Assembly (NCBI GenBank): GCA_964575185.1 | Contig: CAZNPW010000002.1 | Location: 50,192 to 114,191 of the forward strand | Length of the DNA stretch: 64,000 bases | Reading direction: 5' to 3' | From: CAZNPW01 sp964575185 | GTDB taxonomy: Bacteria; Pseudomonadota; Alphaproteobacteria; Rhodobacterales; Rhodobacteraceae | The notes under the pieces: generated by a model | What the model was told of the DNA's origin: nothing | Seen by the model: the letters and a program-made list of their open reading frames with translations, nothing else | Databases searched by the model: none | In this document: positions 40,286 through 48,881 of the stretch, piece by piece | Layout of the letters: every line of letters starts with the position of its first letter | Position numbering within the stretch: position 1 is the stretch's first letter | Made by a program: the position numbers and the translations under genes

Positions 40286-41196
40286 TCGCGGTTCATCAAC
40301 GGGTGCGGCACGGGATCCTTCGGCGTCAGGAAGAACCGGCCGATGATCTGCAGGTAGGAGCGGTAGACGTAGCCGTCGTTGCGCCGGATGTAATGCGCGC
40401 GGTTGCCGAGATACAGCGCGGGCAGGCGGTACCAGGCGACCTGCGGGTGCATGTGGTGCACCACGTGCAGGTTGTTGTTCAGGAACAGGAGCGCCAGCGG
40501 CCCCCGGTCCTCGATGATGACGGTGCGGGCGCGGCTCTGCTCGTGGGCGCGGTGTTCGAGGAAGGTGCGCAGCTTCAGGAGCCCGTGGCCGATCCAGGCG
40601 GCGAGGAGATAGGCCCACCACGGCATCGCCGCGACCCAGAGCCAGGCCGCCACCGGCACCAGGCCGGCCAGGTTCAGGGCCCAGGCGCGCCGCGCGCCGG
40701 GGATGCCCGCCCGGAGCGCGCGCGCCTCGGAGGTCAGGAACATCGCGTTCCCGATCAGCGGTCCCAGCACCATCCGGCCGAGCAGCGTGTTGTTCAGGCG
40801 CAGCGCGGCGCGCGCCGGGGCGGGCAGGCCGGCCCAGACCGCGGGGTCGAGGTAGTTCGACTCCGGGTCGTCGTAGGGGTCGGTCAGGATCGGGTCGTGG
40901 TGGTGGGCGAGATGCGTGTCGCGGAAGCGTTCGTAAGGCACGGTCAGGCCGAGCGACGGGAACACGATCGCCGCGTTGGCCCGCGCGCTGCGGAAGGGGT
41001 GGCCGTGCAGCGCCTCGTGCTGCAGCGACGAGAACTGCGCGATGGCGATGCCGGCCAGGAGGACGCCCGCGACCGGCGACCAGGCGTAGAGCCCGGCGGT
41101 CGCCCAGAGCCAGGCGGCGTAGGTCGCCGCGAGAAGGGCCAGGGTCGGCCATTCGATGTCGTCGGCTGCGCGCCCGGACAATCGTTTCCCCATCAT
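40276..41196 (-). CDS. Membrane fatty acid desaturase
   Basis: The 306-residue protein has the three di-iron His boxes: HEALHGH, HLAHHH and HVVHHMHP, with membrane helices between them. It introduces or modifies double bonds in acyl chains or a related hydrophobic substrate; beta-carotene-type hydroxylase activity is less likely from the box spacing. Two adjacent ATG codons (41196 and 41193) can start it. It is divergent from an XRE regulator that is the obvious candidate controller. Confidence 0.85.
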   Translation of the reverse strand: MMGKRLSGRAADDIEWPTLALLAATYAAWLWATAGLYAWSPVAGVLLAGIAIAQFSSLQHEALHGHPFRSARANAAIVFPSLGLTVPYERFRDTHLAHHHDPILTDPYDDPESNYLDPAVWAGLPAPARAALRLNNTLLGRMVLGPLIGNAMFLTSEARALRAGIPGARRAWALNLAGLVPVAAWLWVAAMPWWAYLLAAWIGHGLLKLRTFLEHRAHEQSRARTVIIEDRGPLALLFLNNNLHVVHHMHPQVAWYRLPALYLGNRAHYIRRNDGYVYRSYLQIIGRFFLTPKDPVPHPLMNRDQA

Positions 41197-41241
41197 CTTG
41201 TTCCCGCGACCCTAGCACTTTCCCGGTCTTGCGAGAACGCG

Positions 41242-41286
41242 GAACATGCGCAACATTTGCACAACATCGTTGACAAGGTCCAACAC
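41242..41286. promoter_or_regulatory. Repeated (A)CAACAT motifs between desaturase and XRE regulator
   Basis: CAACAT occurs at 41251-41256 and 41262-41267, 11 bp apart, with CAACAC at 41281-41286 and GAACAT at 41242-41247. A CAAC-ATC-GTTG inverted repeat (41262-41272) overlaps the second copy. The region is AT-richer than its surroundings. It is the likely binding region of the XRE protein, controlling itself and the desaturase. Confidence 0.4.
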
Positions 41287-42129
41287 ATGCCGGATCGCCG
41301 CATTCGTGCCGCCCTGTTCCGTGCCCGCCTCGCCGAGGCGATGGCCTGGCGCGCCATGCCGCAGGCGGCGCTCGCCCGCGCGGTGGGGGCGGACCGCTCG
41401 ACCATCAGCCAGCTTCTGGCGGCGACCGACCGGCTGCCCGGCGCGGGGCTCGCGGCCGACCTGTCCGAGGCGCTGGGGATCAGCACCGACTGGCTTCTGG
41501 GCCTGACCGGGCGGCCGGAGCCGCTCGCCGAGCTGATGGCGGCGCAGGCGCAGATGACGGCCGCCGCGCGCGCGCTGATCGACGAGACGATCTTCGCCTG
41601 GCACCAGGAGGCGGCGGGCTACAAGATCCGCCACGTGCCCGCGACGCTGCCCGACATGCTGAAGACGCACGAGATGGTCGCCTGGGAATACGCGATGGAG
41701 GAAGGCCGGACCGCGGAACAGGCTTTCGGCGCCTTCGCGGACCGGCTCGCCTGGATGAACGCGGCGGGGTCGGATTACGAGATCGCGCTGCCGGTGCACG
41801 AGCTTGCGGCCTTCGCCGGGGCGACGGGCTATTACCACGGCCTGCCCGCGGCGGTGCGGCGGGGGGCGATGGCCCACATGATCGCCCTGGCGGAGCGGCT
41901 CTATCCGTCGCTGCGGCTTTACGCCTACGACGCGCGGCAAGTGTTTTCCGCCCCGGTCACCGTCTTCGGGCCGCGGCTGGCGGTGATCTACATGGGGTCG
42001 GACTACGTGGCCTTCCGCGACACCGTGCGGGTGGGTCGGATCACCGACCACTTCGACAGCCTGGTGCGGGCGGCGCAGGTCAGCGCGCGGGACATGCCGG
42101 GCTATCTGCGCGGGCTTCAGAACACCTGA
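41287..42129 (+). CDS. XRE-family transcriptional regulator with uncharacterised C-terminal domain
   Basis: The 280-residue protein has a Cro/CI helix-turn-helix (residues 5-70: PQAALARAVGADRSTISQLL, then GISTDWLLGLTG). A large C-terminal domain follows, which contains LYPSLRLYAYDARQVFSAPVTVF and VIYMGSDYVAFRD and matches no family I can name. It may sense a metabolite or lipid. It is divergent from the desaturase, suggesting control of acyl-chain composition. Confidence 0.8.
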   Translation: MPDRRIRAALFRARLAEAMAWRAMPQAALARAVGADRSTISQLLAATDRLPGAGLAADLSEALGISTDWLLGLTGRPEPLAELMAAQAQMTAAARALIDETIFAWHQEAAGYKIRHVPATLPDMLKTHEMVAWEYAMEEGRTAEQAFGAFADRLAWMNAAGSDYEIALPVHELAAFAGATGYYHGLPAAVRRGAMAHMIALAERLYPSLRLYAYDARQVFSAPVTVFGPRLAVIYMGSDYVAFRDTVRVGRITDHFDSLVRAAQVSARDMPGYLRGLQNT

Positions 42130-42608
42130 AGCTGGGCGGTGCGGTAGCCGTTGAAGTCGAACACCCGGCGCGCCGCCTCCAGCCGGTCGGGCGGCAGGCG
42201 ACCCGACCTTTCGAGGATGAAGCCGAACCGGCCGTCGGGCGTGCCGATGGCGAGCGTCCGCAGGTCGGTGTCGGCCCAGATCACCCACCAGTCGGCCCCG
42301 GCCCCGGGGCGCAGGCGGCCGGGGCCGGCGAAGGCGAGCCGACCCGCCACGGGCGCGGTGCCGCCGTCGCCGCAGAGCGCGCCGTCGGCGGCAAGGCCGC
42401 CCGGCGCGGGCGACAGCCGCAGGCCCTGGGTGCCGCAGGGCGGCGGCGCGGTGGCGAAGGCCGCGACCTGCACCCAGTCGCCCGCGAGATCGGCCATGTC
42501 AATCACCGCGTTCGACCAGATCGGCGCATCGGGCGGGCGGAAGGCCGCGGGCGGCGGCGGGGCGGCCGCGCAGGCGGCCAGGACCAGAAGCGCGGTCACT
42601 CGATGCAT
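42117..42608 (-). CDS. Lipocalin-like lipoprotein
   Basis: The 163-residue protein has a lipoprotein signal ending VLAAC (Cys13). A mature domain follows with DLAGDWVQVAAF near the start and WWVIWADTDLRTLAIGTPDGRFGFIL, the pattern of bacterial lipocalins (Blc-like). It is probably anchored in the outer membrane and may bind lipids. It overlaps the upstream lipoprotein gene start-to-end by 13 bp and converges with the XRE gene. Confidence 0.75.
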   Translation of the reverse strand: MHRVTALLVLAACAAAPPPPAAFRPPDAPIWSNAVIDMADLAGDWVQVAAFATAPPPCGTQGLRLSPAPGGLAADGALCGDGGTAPVAGRLAFAGPGRLRPGAGADWWVIWADTDLRTLAIGTPDGRFGFILERSGRLPPDRLEAARRVFDFNGYRTAQLQVF

Positions 42609-43138
42609 TGCATCATCCTGCGCCCGGTATCGTCGAGGATCTCCTGGCAGCCGAACAGCGGCGTGACCGGCGCGCAGGTCATCGAGCGGGCGAGGCAGTC
42701 GCCCGCGCAGTCGGCGCCCGCGTCGCAGCGCCGCCCCGCGTCGCGGGTGCGGCGGACGCAGGCGCGCGCGTCCGACCCGGGGTTGACGCGCAGCCACGAC
42801 CCGCCGCGCCTTTCGCAGACGAGCTGTTGCGGAGACGGCGGGGGCGCGGACAGCGCAGCGGGCGCAGGGGCTTCGGGCGGGGGAGGTTCGGGCGCGGGGG
42901 CTTCGGGCGGAAGGGCTTCGGGCGCAGCTTGCGGCGCGGACGGCTCGACACCGGGCGCGGCGGGGGGCGCGGCGGGGGGAGGTGCGGCGACCGCAGGCGC
43001 GGCGGCGGGGGGCGCGGCCGCGGGGGGAAGCGTCGTCGTCGCGATCTCGCCGCCCGTGGCCGACGGCGCGGGGTCGCGCGGCGCGCCGACGCAGGCCGAA
43101 AGGGCAAGGGTCAGGGTGAAGGCCAGGGCGCGCCACAT
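42596..43138 (-). CDS. Lipoprotein with Pro/Ala-rich linker and Cys-rich C-terminal domain
   Basis: The 180-residue protein starts MWRALAFTLTLALSAC, a lipoprotein signal with Cys16. About 70 residues of low-complexity Pro/Ala/Glu linker follow, then a compact C-terminal domain with eight Cys (LVCERRGGSW, DAGRRCDAGADCAGDC, LFGCQEI). The Cys count suggests disulfides in the periplasm. No family is recognised. Translation is probably coupled to the downstream lipocalin gene. Confidence 0.68.
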   Translation of the reverse strand: MWRALAFTLTLALSACVGAPRDPAPSATGGEIATTTLPPAAAPPAAAPAVAAPPPAAPPAAPGVEPSAPQAAPEALPPEAPAPEPPPPEAPAPAALSAPPPSPQQLVCERRGGSWLRVNPGSDARACVRRTRDAGRRCDAGADCAGDCLARSMTCAPVTPLFGCQEILDDTGRRMMQCIE

Positions 43139-43170
43139 GGCGAGGTGTTTCGGCGACGGCGGCGCGGCGG

Positions 43171-44211
43171 TCAATAGGGCTGCGGAAACCGGCGGTGGAC
43201 CGCGGCGATGTCGGCCAGCACCTCGGGTGCCAGGTGCAGGCCGGTCGCCGCGATGCCGACCGCAAGCTGCGCCGCGGTGGTGGCACCGAGGATCGGGATC
43301 ACCGGGAAGGGCCGCGTCCTGACCCAGGCGATCGCCATCTGCGGCAGGCCGAGCCCGTGCTTCGCCGCCACCTGCGCATAGGCCGCGACCGCGTCCTGCG
43401 CGGGCTGGCCCCAGCGGCCGCCGAGATCAGGGTTGTTCGCGCGCCGCGATCCGGGGGGCGTGCCGCCGTCGGCATACTTGCCGGTCAGGAGGCCGGTGGC
43501 GAGAATCGAGAAGGCGAGCAGCGGCATCCGCTCCATCGCCGCGAACTCGGCCCAGTCGCTGTCGAACTGGCGGCACAGCAGCGAGTATTCGTTCTGCACC
43601 GTCATCATCCGCGGCAGGCCGTGGGCGTCGGCCAGCCGCAGCCAGGCGGCGGCACCCCAGGTGCTTTCGTTCGACAGGCCGATGTGGCGGATCTTGCCCT
43701 CGGCGATCAGGTCGCGCGCGGTCTCCAGCACCTCGACCATGTGGGATTCAGCAGCGGCGCGGTCCGACGGCGGGCGGTAGGTCCAGATCTGGCGGAAGTG
43801 GTAGCTGCCCCGGTTGGGCCAGTGCAGCTGGTAGAGGTCGATGTAGTCCGTCCCCAGCCGCCGCAGCGAGCCCTCGACCGCCGCGCGAATCGCGGCGGGC
43901 GTGATCGGCGCGCCGTCGCGCACCGCGCGCTGGCCCGCGCCGGTGATCTTGGTCGCGAGGACCAGCCGGTCGCGGCCCCTGCGCGACGCGAGCCACGAAC
44001 CGATAAAGGCCTCGGTGCGCCCCACCGTCTCGGCCCGGATCGGGTTGACGGGATACATCTCGGCCGTGTCCCAGAAGGTCAGTCCGTGGGCGACGGCCAT
44101 GTCGCCTTGGGCGTGCGCGTCGGCCTCGGGCGTCTGGTTGCCCCAGGTCATCGTGCCGAGGCAGAAGGCCGGCACCGTCAGCCCCGTCTGCCCCAGCGTC
44201 ACCCGATCCAT
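43171..44211 (-). CDS. tas: Aldo/keto reductase, Tas-like
   Basis: The 346-residue NADPH-dependent reductase begins VTLGQTGLTVPAFCLGTMTWGNQ. It contains DTAEMYPVNP and the IDLYQLHWPNRG segment, with TLGT-like and NEYSLL motifs in the order of E. coli Tas. The catalytic Asp, Tyr, Lys and His are in WDTAEMY, LATKITG and YQLHW. The substrate is unknown. It is divergent from imuA, with a LexA box in between. Confidence 0.85.
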   Translation of the reverse strand: MDRVTLGQTGLTVPAFCLGTMTWGNQTPEADAHAQGDMAVAHGLTFWDTAEMYPVNPIRAETVGRTEAFIGSWLASRRGRDRLVLATKITGAGQRAVRDGAPITPAAIRAAVEGSLRRLGTDYIDLYQLHWPNRGSYHFRQIWTYRPPSDRAAAESHMVEVLETARDLIAEGKIRHIGLSNESTWGAAAWLRLADAHGLPRMMTVQNEYSLLCRQFDSDWAEFAAMERMPLLAFSILATGLLTGKYADGGTPPGSRRANNPDLGGRWGQPAQDAVAAYAQVAAKHGLGLPQMAIAWVRTRPFPVIPILGATTAAQLAVGIAATGLHLAPEVLADIAAVHRRFPQPY

Positions 44212-44268
44212 GTCGTCCCCCGTGCTGCGGGGCGGCACCCTAGCCGCGCACGGCGCAAGGGCAATTGA

Positions 44269-44283
44269 GAACATTGCACGAAC
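44269..44283 (+). promoter_or_regulatory. LexA (SOS) box upstream of imuA
   Basis: GAAC (44269-44272), seven bases and GAAC (44280-44283) exactly match the alphaproteobacterial LexA site GAAC-N7-GAAC. It abuts the imuA start codon, so LexA binding would block transcription or initiation. The divergent reductase starts 57 bp away and could also be affected. Confidence 0.75.
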
Positions 44284-44931
44284 ATGGCAGGCTTGCGCCC
44301 CATGCGCGCTCCGATTCTGCATCGTTCGGGGGCCGAGGGCGACCAGGCCCTGATCGGCCCTCCCGACGCGCCCCTGACCCTGGCGCGGGCCCGGCTGCAC
44401 GAGTTCTGCGGCCCCGGGCGGCGGGCGCTGGCGGCGATGCTGATGGGCCGCATGGCCGGGCCGGTCGTCTGGGCCTATCCGGCCTGGGATGCCGACCGGC
44501 TGCACCCGCCGGGGCTGGCGGCCTTCGTCGACCCCCACCGGCTGATCCTATGCGGCGCGCGGCGGCCCGAGGACATCCCCTGGGTGCTGGAGGAATCGCT
44601 GCGCAGCGGGGCGGTGCCGCTGTGCGTCGCCGAATGGGCGGGCCTGCCCGGCCTGACCGCGGTGCGCCGCCTGCACCTGGCGGCCGAGGCCGGGGCGGTG
44701 CCCGCCCGCGCGGCGGGGCGGCCCGCGCCGCTGGGCGTGATCCTGACCGAGGGCGAGGGCGGGGCGGCGGGGGTCGAGACGCGCTGGCACATGGCCGCGA
44801 TCCCGCCTGACGGGCCACCTGCGCCCTGGGGAGGCGAGGCCGCGCCGCACTGGCGGCTGCGCCGCCTGCGGGCGCGCAGCCTGCCCCCGGCCGCATGGAC
44901 CGTCGCGGGGATCCCGCCCGCGCTGCGCTGA
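44284..44931 (+). CDS. imuA: ImuA-like (RecA/SulA-related) protein, orphan
   Basis: The 215-residue protein contains GPVVWAYPAWDADRLHPPGL, CGARRPEDIPWVLEESLRSG, PGLTAVRRLHLAAEAG and VETRWHMAAIPP, segments I recognise from ImuA proteins of Rhodobacteraceae. ImuA works with ImuB and DnaE2 in SOS-induced error-prone repair. Normally imuB and dnaE2 follow; here an unrelated gene does. The LexA box at the start codon supports SOS control. An alternative ATG lies 6 codons downstream. Confidence 0.72.
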   Translation: MAGLRPMRAPILHRSGAEGDQALIGPPDAPLTLARARLHEFCGPGRRALAAMLMGRMAGPVVWAYPAWDADRLHPPGLAAFVDPHRLILCGARRPEDIPWVLEESLRSGAVPLCVAEWAGLPGLTAVRRLHLAAEAGAVPARAAGRPAPLGVILTEGEGGAAGVETRWHMAAIPPDGPPAPWGGEAAPHWRLRRLRARSLPPAAWTVAGIPPALR

Positions 44932-45049
44932 CCGCGGAAACAGCCTGTTTCCACGCGGCGGGGCGCATTGCGGCGGAAATGTGGTATCACCGGGGCAGAG
45001 GCGCGGCCTCCCGGGGGCGGGACTGCGGCGCGCCGCCGATGGTGCCCCG

Positions 45050-45541
45050 ATGACCCTGCTGCGCGAAGCCCTTGCCGAAGCCCGCATCGCGCTGCGGGTC
45101 CACAAGCAGAACCCCCCTGCCCTGCAGGCCGCGCTGAACCGGCTGCTCCTGAGCCACGGCAACGATGTCGAGGCGCTGAGCCTTGCGGGGATGATGGCGC
45201 CGCTCGCCGACGATGCCCGCGCCTGGCGGGTGGTGGACCACCGGCTGGCCAACCGCGGCGACCCGGCGCTCGGCTGGATCGCCTGGCACCGGCTGCTCGA
45301 CAGCCGCCCCCGCGCGCAGGTGGAGCGCGCGTGGTTCCACCTCGTCCGCGCCTCGGCCCGGCGCGGCTACCTGCCCGCGATGCGGATGGTGACCGAGGCC
45401 GAGGCCCCCGCGGCGGGGCTGGCGCGGGCGCTGTATCTGGCCCCGTTCCGGCTGTGGTGGGCGGCGCTGACCGAATACTACGCCTGGCACGACCGCCGCG
45501 ACCTGCGCCTGCCCCCGTCGCGCAGGCGGCAGATGGGCTGA
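45050..45541 (+). CDS. Hypothetical helical protein (163 aa)
   Basis: The frame begins MTLLREALAEARIALRVHKQ. It encodes a helix-rich chain with repeated Ala/Leu/Arg patterns reminiscent of TPR-like hairpins, ending RRDLRLPPSRRRQMG. No family is recognised. It is followed by metG on the same strand after 91 bp. Codon use is normal for the window, so it is probably a real gene of unknown function. Confidence 0.6.
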   Translation: MTLLREALAEARIALRVHKQNPPALQAALNRLLLSHGNDVEALSLAGMMAPLADDARAWRVVDHRLANRGDPALGWIAWHRLLDSRPRAQVERAWFHLVRASARRGYLPAMRMVTEAEAPAAGLARALYLAPFRLWWAALTEYYAWHDRRDLRLPPSRRRQMG

Positions 45542-45632
45542 TCCCGCGCGGGCGGCAGGCGCCCGCATCCGCCCCTCTGGCCCCCGCCGGACCCCTGCGC
45601 TACACCGCCGCAGCGGCGGGCACGGGGGCATC

Positions 45633-47351
45633 ATGGCGCGGGTTCTGGTCACTTCGGCGATCCCCTACATCAACGGGATCAAGCACCTGGGCAACCTGGT
45701 CGGCAGCCAGCTTCCGGCCGACCTCTATGCGCGCTATCGCCGGGCGCGCGGCGACGAGGTGATGTTCATCTGCGCCACCGACGAGCACGGCACGCCGGCC
45801 GAGCTTGCCGCGGCCAAGGCGGGCATGCCCGTGGCGGAGTTCTGCGCGGCGATGCACAGGGTGCAGGCTGACCTCGCGGCCGGGTTCCGGCTGTCCTTCA
45901 CCCACTTCGGCCGGTCGTCGAGCGCGCGCAACCACCGCCTGACGCAGCACTTCGCGGGGCGGCTGGCCGATGCGGGCCTGATCGCCGAGGTCGAGGAGCG
46001 GCAGGTCTACTCCATCGACGACGGCCGCTTCCTGCCCGACCGCTACATCACCGGCACCTGCCCGAACTGCGGCTACCCCGCCGCGCGCGGCGACCAGTGC
46101 GAGAACTGCACCAAGCAGCTCGACCCGACCGACCTGATCGACCCCCGGTCGGCGATCAGCGGGTCCACGAACCTCGAGGTGCGGGCGACGAAGCACCTCT
46201 ACCTGCGGCAGCGGGCGATGAAGGACCGGCTGGCGGCCTGGATCGACTCGAAGGTGGACTGGCCGGTGCTGACGACCAGCATCGCGAAGAAATGGCTCAA
46301 CGACGGCGAGGGGCTGCAGGACCGCGGCATCACGCGCGACCTGTTCTGGGGCGTGCCGGTGATGCGGGGGACCGAGCCCTGGCCGGGAATGGAGGGCAAG
46401 GTCTTCTACGTCTGGTTCGACGCGCCGATCGAATACATCGCCGCAACGGCAGAGTGGGCCGACGCGACCGGCCAGCCCGACGCGGCCTGGGAACGCTGGT
46501 GGCGGACGGACAAGGGGGCGGGGGACGTCACCTACTACCAGTTCATGGGCAAGGACAACGTGCCCTTCCACACGCTGAGCTTTCCCGTGACGATCATGGG
46601 GTCGGGCGAGCCGTGGAAGCTCGTCGACTACATCAAGTCGTTCAATTACCTCAACTATGACGGCGGGCAGTTCTCCACCTCGCAGGGGCGGGGGGTGTTC
46701 ATGGACCAGGCGCTGTCGATCCTGCCTGCGGATTACTGGCGCTGGTGGCTCCTGTCGCACGCGCCCGAAAGCAGCGACAGCGAGTTCACCTGGGAGAACT
46801 TCCAGGCGAGCGTGAACAAGGACCTGGCCGACGTGCTCGGCAACCTCGTCAGCCGGGTGACGAAGTTCGCCAGGGCGAAACTCGGCGCGACGATCCCGGC
46901 AGGCGGCGTCGCCGGGGACCGCGAGGCCCGGCTGGCGGCCGACCTGACGGCGGGCCTGCGCGCCTACGAGGCCGCGATGGACGCCATCGAGGTGCGGCGC
47001 GCGGCCGGGGAGCTGCGGGCGCTGTGGGTGCTCGGGAACGAGTATCTGCAGGCGGCCGCGCCCTGGACGGCGGTGAAGACCGACCCGGCGCAGGCCGCGA
47101 TGACGGCGCGGCTGGCGCTGAACCTGATCCGCCTCTACGCGATCCTGTCGCGGCCCTTCATCCCCGACGCGGCGGCGGCGATGATGGCGGCGCTGCGGTC
47201 GGAAGACTGGACCTGGCCCGCCGACGCGGGCGCAGCGCTGGCCCGCCTGCCCGCCGGCCACGCCTTCGACGTGCCCGACAACCTGTTCCGCAAGATCACC
47301 GACGAGGAACGCGCGGACTGGCAGGGCCGCTTCGCGGGGGTGCGGGCCTGA
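45633..47351 (+). CDS. metG: Methionyl-tRNA synthetase
   Basis: The 572-residue class I synthetase charges tRNA-Met. The HIGH-like motif is KHLGN in INGIKHLGNLVGS, and the zinc knuckle is CPNCGYPAARGDQCENC. The KMSKS position reads QFSTSQGRG, a variant of the KFSTSRG form seen in part of the family. The anticodon-binding helical domain is present, and no C-terminal EMAP/Trbp111 domain is seen. The gene stops one base before the convergent cryB. Confidence 0.93.
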   Translation: MARVLVTSAIPYINGIKHLGNLVGSQLPADLYARYRRARGDEVMFICATDEHGTPAELAAAKAGMPVAEFCAAMHRVQADLAAGFRLSFTHFGRSSSARNHRLTQHFAGRLADAGLIAEVEERQVYSIDDGRFLPDRYITGTCPNCGYPAARGDQCENCTKQLDPTDLIDPRSAISGSTNLEVRATKHLYLRQRAMKDRLAAWIDSKVDWPVLTTSIAKKWLNDGEGLQDRGITRDLFWGVPVMRGTEPWPGMEGKVFYVWFDAPIEYIAATAEWADATGQPDAAWERWWRTDKGAGDVTYYQFMGKDNVPFHTLSFPVTIMGSGEPWKLVDYIKSFNYLNYDGGQFSTSQGRGVFMDQALSILPADYWRWWLLSHAPESSDSEFTWENFQASVNKDLADVLGNLVSRVTKFARAKLGATIPAGGVAGDREARLAADLTAGLRAYEAAMDAIEVRRAAGELRALWVLGNEYLQAAAPWTAVKTDPAQAAMTARLALNLIRLYAILSRPFIPDAAAAMMAALRSEDWTWPADAGAALARLPAGHAFDVPDNLFRKITDEERADWQGRFAGVRA

Positions 47352-48881
47352 CTACACCGGCTCGCCCGCGTCGAGCCGCGCGAGCCAGGCGTCGGCATCG
47401 GCGAGCACGCGGGTGCGGTGGGCCTCGTCCATCCTGTCCCAGGTGCGGTACATGTTGGCCATGCGCGGGTTGCCCTCGAACCGCGCGCGGTGGCGGTTCA
47501 GGAAGTGCCAGTAGAGCAGGTTGAACGGGCAGGCGTCGGGGCCGGTCCTTTCGCGCACCCTGTAGGCGCAGGTGCGGCAATAGTCGCTCATCCGGTCGAT
47601 GTAGGCGCCGGAGCTGACGTAGGGCTTGGACCCGACCACGCCGCCGTCGGCGAACTGGCTCATGCCCACGGTGTTCGGCGCCTCGACCCATTCGTAAGCG
47701 TCGATGTAGACGGCGAGATACCATGCGTGGACCTGCCGGGGTTCGACGCCGGCGAGGATCGCGAAGTTGCCCGTCACCATCAGGCGCTGGATGTGGTGGG
47801 CATAGGCCATGTCGCGTGTCTGGGCGACCGCGGCCTCGATGCAGGCCATCTTCGTCGGGCCGCCCCAGTAGACCTCGGGCAGTGTCCGCGTCGCGCCAAG
47901 GGCGTTGCGCGCGGTGTAGTCGGGGCCTTCGAGGAAGTAGATGCCGCGGACGTATTCGCGCCAGCCGAGGATCTGGCGGATGAAGCCTTCGGCCGCATTG
48001 ATGGGGACGCCACCGGCGCGCCAGGCGGCCTCCGCGGCGCGGCAGACCTCCATCGGGTCGAGCAGGCCGCAGTTCATGTAGGGTGAGAGGAGCGCGTGAT
48101 AAAGCGTTGGATCGTCACGCAACATCGCGTCCTGGTAGTCGCCGAAGAAGGGCAGGCTTTCGGCGATGAAGTGGTCGAGCGCCTGCAACGCCCCGGCGCG
48201 GTCGGTGGCCCAGCCGAAGGGTTCGAGCGTGCCGAAGTAGGGCGGAAAGCTGCGCCTCACGAGGGCGATGACCTCGGCCGTCACCGCATCGGGCGGAAAG
48301 CGCGGCGGCTTCGGGCGCAACAGGTCGGGCTTCGCCGGCTTGCGGTTGTCGTGGTCGTAGTTCCACTGCCCGCCCGCCGGTTCGCCGTCGTCCATCATCA
48401 GGCCGGTCTTCCGCCGCATCTCGCGGTAGAAGAACTCCATCCGCAGCTGCCTGCGGCCCGCGGCCCAGGCGGCGAAGTCGGCCTTGGAGGCGATGAAGCG
48501 GGTGTCGGGCCAGATGCGCGTCTTCAGCGGCAGGTCGCGCAGCAGCGCGTCGAGCCGCCACTCGCCGGGCTCCGTGGCCCAGACCTCGGACATGCCGCGC
48601 TCCGCCGCCCGGCGGATCAGCTCGCCGGGGATGGTCTGGGTGTTGTCCGCGTCGTCGAGGCGGGAGTAGGCCACGGTCCAGCCGTCGGCCCGCAGGGCGG
48701 CGGCGAACTTGCGCATCGCCGCCAGGATCAGGACGATCTTCTGCGGGTGGTGGGGAACGTAGGTGCCTTCGGCCATCACCTCGGCCATCACGATCACGTC
48801 GCGCACCCGGTCGGCCGCCGCCAGCATCGGCGTGCCGGGGGTCAACTGGTCGCCCAGAAGCAGGATCAGCCGTCCTACCAT
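47352..48881 (-). CDS. cryB: Cryptochrome/photolyase of the FeS-BCP (CryB/PhrB) class
   Basis: The 509-residue protein starts LILLLGDQLTPGTPML, as in FeS bacterial cryptochromes/(6-4) photolyases. The cluster cysteines are visible as MACIEAA and C-x2-C-x12-C in YCRTCAYRVRERTGPDAC. FAD-site segments include AYAHHIQRLMVTGNFAIL and WYLAVYIDAYEWVEAPN. It may repair (6-4) photoproducts or regulate light-dependent genes, as CryB does in R. sphaeroides. It overlaps the upstream SDR gene by 7 bp. This is the second photolyase-family gene in the window. Confidence 0.9.
   Translation of the reverse strand: MVGRLILLLGDQLTPGTPMLAAADRVRDVIVMAEVMAEGTYVPHHPQKIVLILAAMRKFAAALRADGWTVAYSRLDDADNTQTIPGELIRRAAERGMSEVWATEPGEWRLDALLRDLPLKTRIWPDTRFIASKADFAAWAAGRRQLRMEFFYREMRRKTGLMMDDGEPAGGQWNYDHDNRKPAKPDLLRPKPPRFPPDAVTAEVIALVRRSFPPYFGTLEPFGWATDRAGALQALDHFIAESLPFFGDYQDAMLRDDPTLYHALLSPYMNCGLLDPMEVCRAAEAAWRAGGVPINAAEGFIRQILGWREYVRGIYFLEGPDYTARNALGATRTLPEVYWGGPTKMACIEAAVAQTRDMAYAHHIQRLMVTGNFAILAGVEPRQVHAWYLAVYIDAYEWVEAPNTVGMSQFADGGVVGSKPYVSSGAYIDRMSDYCRTCAYRVRERTGPDACPFNLLYWHFLNRHRARFEGNPRMANMYRTWDRMDEAHRTRVLADADAWLARLDAGEPV

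Noticed and set aside
41235..41245. GAAC-GCG-GAAC as a second LexA box before the XRE gene
   Set aside because: The spacing is 3 bp; the alphaproteobacterial LexA site needs 7 bp.
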